From assembly GCA_031213475.1 (NCBI GenBank), contig JARUPZ010000002.1, positions 12,410,951 through 12,474,950 on the forward strand: a stretch of 64,000 nt of DNA. Reading direction: 5' to 3'. The notes beneath the pieces were generated by a model. That model worked only from the letters and a program-made list of their open reading frames with translations, was not told the origin of the DNA and did not search any database. The first letter of the stretch is position 1. The number at the start of each line of letters is the position of its first letter. This stretch comes from Nereocystis luetkeana (taxonomy: Eukaryota > Sar > Phaeophyceae > Laminariales > Laminariaceae). Both the position numbers and the translations under genes were made by a program. Below, piece after piece: positions 56,714 through 64,000 of the stretch.

Positions 56714-57964
56714 TGTGATATGAGTGAAGTACTCATAGGCTATAGATACAGATAATATAGTCTGCAGCTTTGAAGTATCAGGAATACCAAAGAATGAATC
56801 AACCCGGTGGATATCCCGTGAGTCGAGAGTAACATTCTTTCAGGAATATTCTCTAGGGCGGATAGCCCGTTAGACAAGAGTAGTGCCCCTTCAACGGAGA
56901 TAGGGCCATAAAGTGAGAAGTTCTTACATTAGCAGAAGAACGACCGGTAGTCATAGGAAAGTTCTTTAGGAGTACATTAGATAATAGGAATTTAGGAGAG
57001 CTTGCGGCGTGGGGTGGGACGAGTATATCTGAGTATCGAGTCCCACCCCCCCCTACCTCTCACTTCTCTACCAGAGCACTTCCTCAGCTCCCGCCATCAC
57101 TAAAGAAGTTCTAAATCAGAAGAAGCTAAGCACTTGTTGTACGATCCATCGTATCGATCTTTTCCTGGTATATATATATACCTGGTATATATATATATAT
57201 ACCTGGTATATATATTTCATGATTCGTGGTACATACCCTGTACGTAAATACCAGGTACTACAGTTTGTATACGTGTAGTGATACCTCGACCTCGCCAGAC
57301 CTCGCCGCTGAATGGCTCGAGTGCCAGTGCCGGCGTTTCGCAGCTGCCTCGATAGGCGCGACCCCGTATAATCTCGGCACATCGCCGCTAACAGGCTCGA
57401 GTGTCGACTCGAGTTTACCATACACAGCGACAATAAACAACTCTATAGGAATGTGAAGATATGGCCGAGGTAAGGGTAAGGGTAAAAGGGTAAGGGACGC
57501 AGGTGTGTATCTGGCAGCTGGGAAGCAGTGCTTCGCTTCTTCAGATATTTTAGATTTTCTTTATTGATGACTAGAGCTGAGGAGGTGCTCTGGTAGAGAA
57601 GTGAGAGGTAGGGGGGTGGGACTCGATGCTCAGATGTACTCGTCCCACCCCACGCCACAAGCTCTCCTAATTTCCTCTTATCTAACGTACACCTAAATAA
57701 CTTTCCTATGGCTACCGATCGTTCTTCTACTAATATAAGAACTTCTCACTTTATGGTCCTATCTGCGTTAAGGAACATTACTCTTGTCTAACGGGCTATC
57801 CGCCCTAGAGAACATTTCTGAAAGAACGTTACTCTCAACTAACAGAATATCCGCCGGGATAATCCATTCTTTGGATTATTCTCGTATTCCTCAGGCTACG
57901 AAACTGCAGACCATATCATCTACCAGGTATATCTATAGCCCATAAGTAGTTCACTCATATCACA
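56714..57964. mobile_element. 1.25 kb element with long inverted repeats
   Basis: The left arm (56714 to about 57095) and right arm (about 57565 to 57964) are inverted, diverged copies: TGTGATATGAGTGAAG / CTCATATCACA at the tips, then GGCTATAGATA, AGTCTGCAG, GGCGGATAGCCCGTTAGACA, AAAGTGAGAAGTTCTTA, GAAAGTT, GGGTGGGACGAGTA and TACCAGAGCACTTCCTCAG in order. The roughly 470-base centre holds TATA microsatellites, TACCTGGTA words and two related CTCGAGTG segments. There is no protein-coding gene in arms or centre. It fits a nonautonomous DNA transposon with long terminal inverted repeats. I found no convincing target duplication. Confidence 0.7.
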
Positions 57965-58344
57965 TTAGCCCACCCTGAATAGCCGTATATGCAGACCACA
58001 AGATGGTCGAAGGATGATGACAAAGTTCATCCCAAAAGACCCGGAAAAGGTGGCCGAAGATGCGGCTATTCGAAACAAAAGAAATGAGGCTATAGATTCC
58101 CCCACACCTCGTCATAAGACCCAAACACTACGAAGGGGTGTTTACTGAGAAAAACACTAAAAGGTAGACCAAGGGAGACACAGAAAGAACGAAAACAGGC
58201 AAAGCGAAAACCGAACAAAGGCGAAAGAAAACAGTAGACAGAACAAAAGCCGAAGCGAAGGCTGATAACAGGAAACAGTGCGCGGTCTATATCATCCCGC
58301 GCACAGCTGTCTAAACACTACATACATCCATATTCCTACATCGA
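57965..58344. other. No recognised gene
   Basis: A-rich, purine-rich stretch (58090-58280) with no supported frame. Confidence 0.5.
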
Positions 58345-60410
58345 CGTATAAATATACCTATGATGATCCTCAGCTTTTTCCGGTTCGTTTTTTGTCGGCA
58401 GATTTTTCCTGCCCATGACCTTCTTTCCGCGCGGTTTCTTCGCTGGGGCGTGCCCCCTCCACACCTGAAACGCCCGGCGTCGCAGGATCCGCCCGCTCAG
58501 CGCCGTAGCGCCCGCGCGAAGCCTTGACGTTGAGATTTACGAGGGAATCCCCGAAAATCCCTCCCCTGTCAGCGTTTGGGCCCATGGTCTCCCGACAAGG
58601 TATATGCATTCGCGTGGTTCTTCCCGGCACGTCCTCTCCGACCTCCTACCCATGCGGAGGGTCAACTACCCGGCCGGCGTCGCCATTGTGGCGGCGGCCT
58701 GCACGGGTGGCTGTATCTGGGACATCGATGGAACGCCCCGATAGCACATGCCACCCAGGCTTAGCCGAGAACTGCCATCCATCAAAATTAATAATTCATG
58801 CCGGGGATATCTGAGAGAGAGATCGCATGTCACCTACAACCAGCAGCACTTGTGACGGCCAGCAGCACATTGGTGTGTACATAGTACGTGGATGCGGAGA
58901 TGTACAGCAGCTGCAGTACTGCTACAGCAGCCTACGACGGCACCTTTCTACGGAGTTGCGGTGGCGGTCATCGCATTCTCCCTGAATTTGAAGTTAATTG
59001 CACCGCCTTCTAGGATTCCGCCGCTTTTCGGTTAATCGGCAAGTACTCATCTGCGTTCAGCCGCCGTTTCATTTATCAATTTATTGGTCTTCTGAAACAT
59101 ACAATCATCTAACACTTCTCAGAGTGGAGTGCAGCGCGCGCTCTCAACCCCTTGGCATCGAGTCTCAGCCTCTTCCTACTCCTCTGCTTTACACTCCCTG
59201 CACGCGAGTCTGCGACCGGCGGCCATCCAGGCCACCGGCGTGGCCCCCTGTAAATTTGCCTGTGTGATGATATCTGACGGTCCTTCCTTCGGAGCTGCTT
59301 CTAGGATTCCGCCGCTTTTCGGTTAATCGGCAAGTAGTCGTCAGCATTCTGCCGCCTTCTCCAACGCTTATGGAGTATGGAGCGCACGCTCTCAATCTCT
59401 TGGCATCGAGTCTCAGCCTCCTCCTCCTCTACGTTATACCCCCATCACGCAAGTCTGCGACCGGCGGCCGTCCAGGCCACCGGCGCAGCCTCTTGTCAAT
59501 ACACCTATAAATTTACCTATCTCTGACGATCCTCAGCCTCATCCGACCCGTTTTTTGTCGGCTGATCTCTCCCGCCTTTGAGCGTCTTCCCGCGCGGATT
59601 TTTCACCGGGGCGTGCCCCCTCCACACCTAAAACGCCCGGCGTCGGAGGATCCGCCCGCTCAACGCCGTAGCGCCCGCGCTAAGCCCTGACGTCGAGGTC
59701 TACGAAGGAATCTCCGAAACTCCCTGCCCTGTCAGCGTTTGGGCCCACGGCCTCCCGACAGGGTGTATGCATTCGCGTGGTTCTTTCCGGTATGTCGTCA
59801 TGTCCTCTCCGACCTCCGACCCATGCGGAGGGTCAACTACCCGGCCAGCGTCGCCATTGTGGGGGCCTGCGTGGGTGGCTGCATCTGAGACACCGATGGA
59901 ACGCCCCGATATCAGATGCCACCCAGGCTTAGAGGAGAACTAACTGCCATCCATCAAAATTAATCATTTATGCCGGGGATATCTGAAAGAGAGATCGCAT
60001 GTCACCTACAACCAGCAGCACTTTTGGTGTGTACGCTATATCGTACAGTGGCAGCTGCAGTGGAGCTGTAGTACGTGGATGCCGAGATGTACAGCTACTA
60101 TTAATACTACTGCAGAACTGCTACACAGACTGTCGGTCATCGCGAACTCCTTGAGTTAGGAGTTGGGAGATAGTTGTACCGCCTCTTAGGATTCCGCCGC
60201 TTTTCGGTTAGGCGGCAGGTAATCGTCAGCACTCTGCCGCCTTTTCCAACGTTCATGGTTCATGGAGTGTGGAGCGCACGCTCTCAAGCTACCTCTTGGC
60301 CTCGAGTCTCAGCCTCCTCCTCTACATTATATACTGTACGCCCACCACGCAAGTCAGCGCCGGCGGCAGCGGCCGTCCAGACCGCCGGCGTAACCCCTTG
60401 TACTTGAGTA
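58345..60410. repeat. Tandem array of a roughly 1 kb GC-rich unit
   Basis: Unit 1 is 58345-59280, unit 2 about 59500-60410, with an extra copy of the second half (59281-59500) between them. The first-half blocks GCGTGCCCCCTCCACACCT, CCGCCCGCTCA, GTCAGCGTTTGGGCCCA and CATGCGGAGGGTCAACTACC occur twice. The second-half blocks AGGATTCCGCCGCTTTTCGG, GCATCGAGTCTCAGCCTC and TCTGCGACCGGCGGCC occur two to three times. A minus-strand frame open over 58630-58370 is interrupted by a stop in the second unit, so if it was coding it has decayed in one copy. The function is unknown. Confidence 0.75.
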
Positions 60411-60648
60411 CGATACGTAGTTCGTTCCCCGCGTCTTCTTTCGTTCCCACGCATGACCTCGCTTGCCGTATTTCGGGGCCAAACGACAACAACGAGTACC
60501 GAAAACCCCCAGATCCTGAATCCGTTGCAGCCGAATTCTGGATGCTGGATCCTGGATCCAAACGTGAAATAGAACAAACCCCTCTCCCCTGCGCATGAAA
60601 GCCAACATATCTAATCGTATACTCGTACGAAACCAACTTTCACCGACC

Positions 60649-63600
60649 ATGCTCTCCCGCCTCACGGCCATGGGGCTGCTGCTCTTGCGCGCGACGGCTA
60701 CACTGGCATGGACACCGGCAATACGACTGAGCCGGTTGCCGGCAAGGTCAGGGGTATACGCCGATTTTCGTCACATTTGTCGAAATACCATGCCAGTGCG
60801 AGTGGCAGCGGCCCGCATCCGTCCAGCAGACAGCAGCAGCAGCAGCAGCCTATGGTGTGTGTCTCCGTCGTCGCCCTCCTCCTCCTCCTCCTCCCCTTTC
60901 ACTTCCTCCTCCTCGTTCTCGGAAGATGGACTTCCGAGTGCTGGGACGGTGACGGCACCGGTAGTGGTTAACAATGAAGGGGGAGAAGAACGGAGATCGA
61001 GCGAAGCCGACGTGGGGCCGCTAGCAGGCCAGCAGCAGCAGCAGCAGGAGGAGGCAAGCAACGCTATTCTCGGCGAGGTCGAGATCCAGCCCTTGCTAAG
61101 GAAGCACATCGACATGCTCGGGCCCAGAGGCCGACGAAAGTGAGGGAGGGAAACAGGGGGTCGTCGTTGCTGATCTGCGTGCTGCTTCCGCATGTGCCTT
61201 GCCTTGCGGCGGTGTCGCGCCAGTGGTGACGTCATGTTGCCATGTAGCCTATATGCGGGTTACGTACGTACTGGTACAAACGCACCAGTAAAACCTACCA
61301 GGTACAAGGTACCAGCAGTGTTGCTGTGCTGAACGATTGCGCCGCGTCTGGTTCACTTGCCAGTACTGACCTACTGACACACAGGGAGTCGTAGTTGATC
61401 GGCCTAATGTGCGCCTCGTGAACCGGTACCGGCGAGGTGACGATGCAGGACGCCACGGCGCACACGCAGTGGAGTCGATAGCGCTGCAGTCCCTCTGCGT
61501 ATCACATACAAACAGTAGCATAGCATAAAATATAATATCATACCTGGTGCACTACAGCTAAGTAGTGCAAGTACTTGAGTCAGTTCCAGGTAAACGTGTA
61601 TACGTACCAGGCAGCTGGTACCATGTTCGTGTATATCAGGTGGTATGCCGGTACCAGCAGTATACCTGGTATAGCAGAGCTCTACTCGCGTATCCTGTGA
61701 GCTGCTTCCCCTAGCTCCTCAAAAGTTGAACGCTGCTGGGTGCCCCAGTCCCCATCGGGCACATGCATAGCTATGCGGTCCGCTATCAAGAGCTCCTTTC
61801 GTGCTTGGCTCAAATAGCCGGCTGCCCCCTTTGCCAGCACCTATTAAAAGTAGCGTCTAACCGATGTAAAACGGCATGGAATACGTACACGGGGTTTAGC
61901 ACGGGAAAATGGCCAATTTTTTGTGTGTTGGTTTGCTGACTGTGTAGAGACTCATGTTTCGAGGGGTCGTGTGATCAGCTTGGAATATTTGGCGCAAGCA
62001 GCCCGGACTAGCTACATGAGTGAGGAGGAGTACGCAAAAAGAGGAGCGAGAGGAGGAGTAAGGGGAGCGTGCTGGGACGATAGCTTGTGCCCTAAAGTCA
62101 GGCGTACTGTGGTGGCTCTGATCCCTACAAACAGATGGGCGCACGGGCACCTTCGTGCCAAGGAGATCTGTGACTGCGTGTCGTAAAACACGCGAAAAAT
62201 CGACAGCGCCACACTACACCCCAGCCTTCGCTCGCTCCCTCGTCGCTCGCCGCTCGTCGCTCGCCACAACGCCCCCCCCCCCCCCCACACCAGAAATCAA
62301 AACATCGGAACAAGCGATGCCTCTACGCGATGTGCTGCTGCTGCTGCTGCTGCTGTACTTCTGTTTCACCCGCACGCCTTATATCGAGCCGTTGCTGCTC
62401 GACTCGAACTTTTGACGTGGAACCGACCCATGATCACCCCCCCCCCCTGGTTGCGGCGTGCGCGCGCAGGGTGAAGACCCGGCAGCATGTGAACCCCTTG
62501 GCCTCCAACAACCAGGAACCCGCGGTGCTGCTGGAAGGGTGGTTCAAGGCAGCTTTCCGGGAACCCTCGGCACCCCTGATGGTGGACATCGGTAAGGGAA
62601 AGACATAATAAAGCCTCCCCCGGTGGGAAGAAAAAAGCCCCCCCCCCACGGAAGGGGAGTTATACTGGACGCGTACACGGCCGCGCAAGGCGTGCGGGTG
62701 TTTTTTTTGTGTGTGTGTTTACCGCGCGGAGCCGCTTCAGAGCTCGCGTGCACGCCACGCAAGAAAACAGCCAATACGGTCACCAAGCGGTTGTGCTTCG
62801 AATGTAAATGGCCTGAGTTTTCTGTTCGTTTTTGTTTTGTTTCTATTAACAGTTGGCGCTTATACTACCTGTGCGGAGACTCGTTGTGCGCGTCTTTTCG
62901 TGACCAATATATTCCTATATATAATATATATTATCATATATATATGTATATTTGCAATGATGTATGTGAGAGTAGCGTCTGCAACAACAACCACAACAAC
63001 ACCCAACCATAACAACAACCACAACAACACCACCACCATCGCGAACAGTTCACCTCAACCCGAGCCAAACACATGCACGACGCACCAAAGCACAGCGCCC
63101 AACGCGTACCCGCGCGATTTTTTTGCTATTGCTTCTACAATTTTAGCCACCCACCATCCAGCATGCTCGACGCGCGCTACGAAAGGGGCGCTGCACCTTT
63201 TTTTGGGCAAACCGTTTCCTGCTGATGGCATGCTTCATCTAAGGAACTACCCAATGCATCGTTGATCCCATGTTCGTTTTGCAGTACAATAATTCGAACT
63301 CGTTGATCCCATTTTTATTTTGCAACTTAACGGTTTGGACAATACCTACTGCTGTAGGATAGGCCGAACTGAAGCGCTCCATGTTTTTTTTTCTGAAAAA
63401 CAAACAATTTTTGAGGGTATATATATAGGTATAGAGAGAGAGGTCAAGTGAGGAAGAGCCTCAGAAGTAGTAAGGTATGCACCACCACCGCTACCGCTAC
63501 CTTAGCTCACTGTTGTCCCCACCTTCCTTGCCCCTTGGCGCTGAGCAGGCTGCGCCAAAGGGTCGTTCTTGAGGTCCATGGCGACGAAGCGGCCGGGGCA

Positions 63601-63706
63601 GAACTACCTGGGGCTGGAGATCCGCCGCCCCACGGCCGCGGTGGCCTTGGAGCGGATGGTGGAGATGGGTACCCGCAACTGCTACCTCGTGTGCTGCAAT
63701 GCCAAC
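60649..63706 (+). CDS. trmB: tRNA (guanine-N7) methyltransferase, TrmB/Trm8/METTL1 family, probably plastid-targeted, 3'-partial
   Basis: Exons 60649-61139, 62470-62591 and 63549-63706; donors GTGAGG, GTAAGG and GTGAGA; phases 2, 1 and 0 agree, giving 257 residues before the window ends. Residues 1-20 (MLSRLTAMGLLLLRATATLA) form a signal peptide followed by Trp-21 and a basic, Ser-rich stretch; a cleaved Ala followed by an aromatic residue resembles the ASAF-type plastid entry signal of secondary-plastid algae. Residues 60-160 are low complexity (poly-Ser, poly-Gln). The catalytic region begins in exon 2 with RQHVNPL (168-174), then VDIGCAKGSF (the SAM-binding loop, 202-211) and in exon 3 NYLGLEIR (223-230) and CCNAN (253-257). 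Family members methylate guanine 46 of the tRNA variable loop using S-adenosylmethionine. The loop reads GCAKG where GSGKG is common. An upstream in-frame ATG at 60595 exists but would bury the signal peptide. Catalytic C-terminal motifs lie beyond the window. Confidence 0.85.
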
Positions 63707-63801
63707 GTGAGAGAGGGGCGAGAAAAGGGCGTTTACGGCAGGGGGTACCAAACAGGGGTCAGGGGTTCAGGAATGGCTTGGGTAGGGGGGGGGGGGAAGG
63801 G

Positions 63802-63867
63802 GTGATCTTGGAGAGGATGGTGTCGATGGGAGCCCGCAACAGCCACCTCGTGTGCTGCGACGCCAAC
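63802..63867 (+). pseudogene. Duplicated end of trmB exon 3
   Basis: These 66 bases repeat 63641-63706 with about 11 substitutions and no indels, giving VILERMVSMGARNSHLVCCD then AN, and keep a GTGAGG donor. The following intron sequence is duplicated too (GGCGTTWACG, GGGGTTAGGGG), so a roughly 161-base segment was duplicated in tandem. The first part of exon 3, with NYLGLEIR, is missing, and no good acceptor precedes the copy (it follows a G-run). It may be a dead copy or an alternative exon. Confidence 0.7.
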
Positions 63868-64000
63868 GTGAGGTAGTGGAGGGGGAAGGCGTTACGATAG
63901 GGGTTAGGGGTTGGGTTGGAGGGCGGGGGGCGGGGGGCGGGTCGACAGAGCGGCAAAGCTTATTCTATCTTGTGTACGCGAAGGGCCCGGGGGGGAAGGC

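Noticed and set aside
57468-57505. Telomere-like TAAGGG repeats (also near 9482 and 63899)
   Set aside because: Only two to four irregular units; too short and degenerate for a telomere or interstitial telomeric array.
1-64000. CRISPR array or prokaryotic defence system
   Set aside because: No regularly spaced repeats with unique spacers, no cas-like genes, and gene structure is spliceosomal.

Overview
The window looks like nuclear DNA of a eukaryote, most likely a photosynthetic stramenopile such as a brown alga. The reasons are: spliceosomal introns of about 190-1,430 bases with GTGAG/GTAAG/GTGTG donors; a tRNA methyltransferase whose N-terminus looks like the bipartite plastid presequence of secondary-plastid algae (hydrophobic signal, then an Ala|Trp junction); tRNA-derived SINEs with pol III A and B boxes; PIF/Harbinger-type MITEs; and a LINE remnant. 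I see no operons, rRNA or CRISPR. The lineage is an inference from style, not from a marker gene.

Layout. 0-3 kb: a possible proline-rich reading frame, then two exons of a minus-strand gene that looks EF-hand-like. 3-42 kb: almost gene-free and built from layered repeats. These are three tRNA-derived SINE families, a TWA-flanked MITE with two complete copies and one truncated copy, several foldback elements, dispersed 200-900 base repeats, minisatellites and a decayed LINE that carries a foldback element. 42-45 kb: GC-rich coding DNA, with candidate exons and a 315-residue Ala/Thr-rich protein I do not recognise. 48.3-52.1 kb: a complete five-exon ankyrin-repeat gene of 450 codons, whose phases agree at every junction. 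52-60.6 kb: no convincing gene, but a tRNA-3'-end-like sequence, a 1.25 kb element with long inverted repeats and a duplicated array. 60.6-64 kb: the first three exons of a TrmB-type tRNA (guanine-N7) methyltransferase that runs off the right edge and has a partly duplicated third exon.

Most striking features: (1) SINE families with different tRNA heads share a related central body; (2) the palindromic word TACCAGGTACCTGGTA, or its halves, recurs at more than 40 places in intergenic and intronic DNA and in none of the well-supported exons; (3) the partial exon duplication in the TrmB gene. The genes do not form one pathway; they are isolated islands in repeat-rich DNA.
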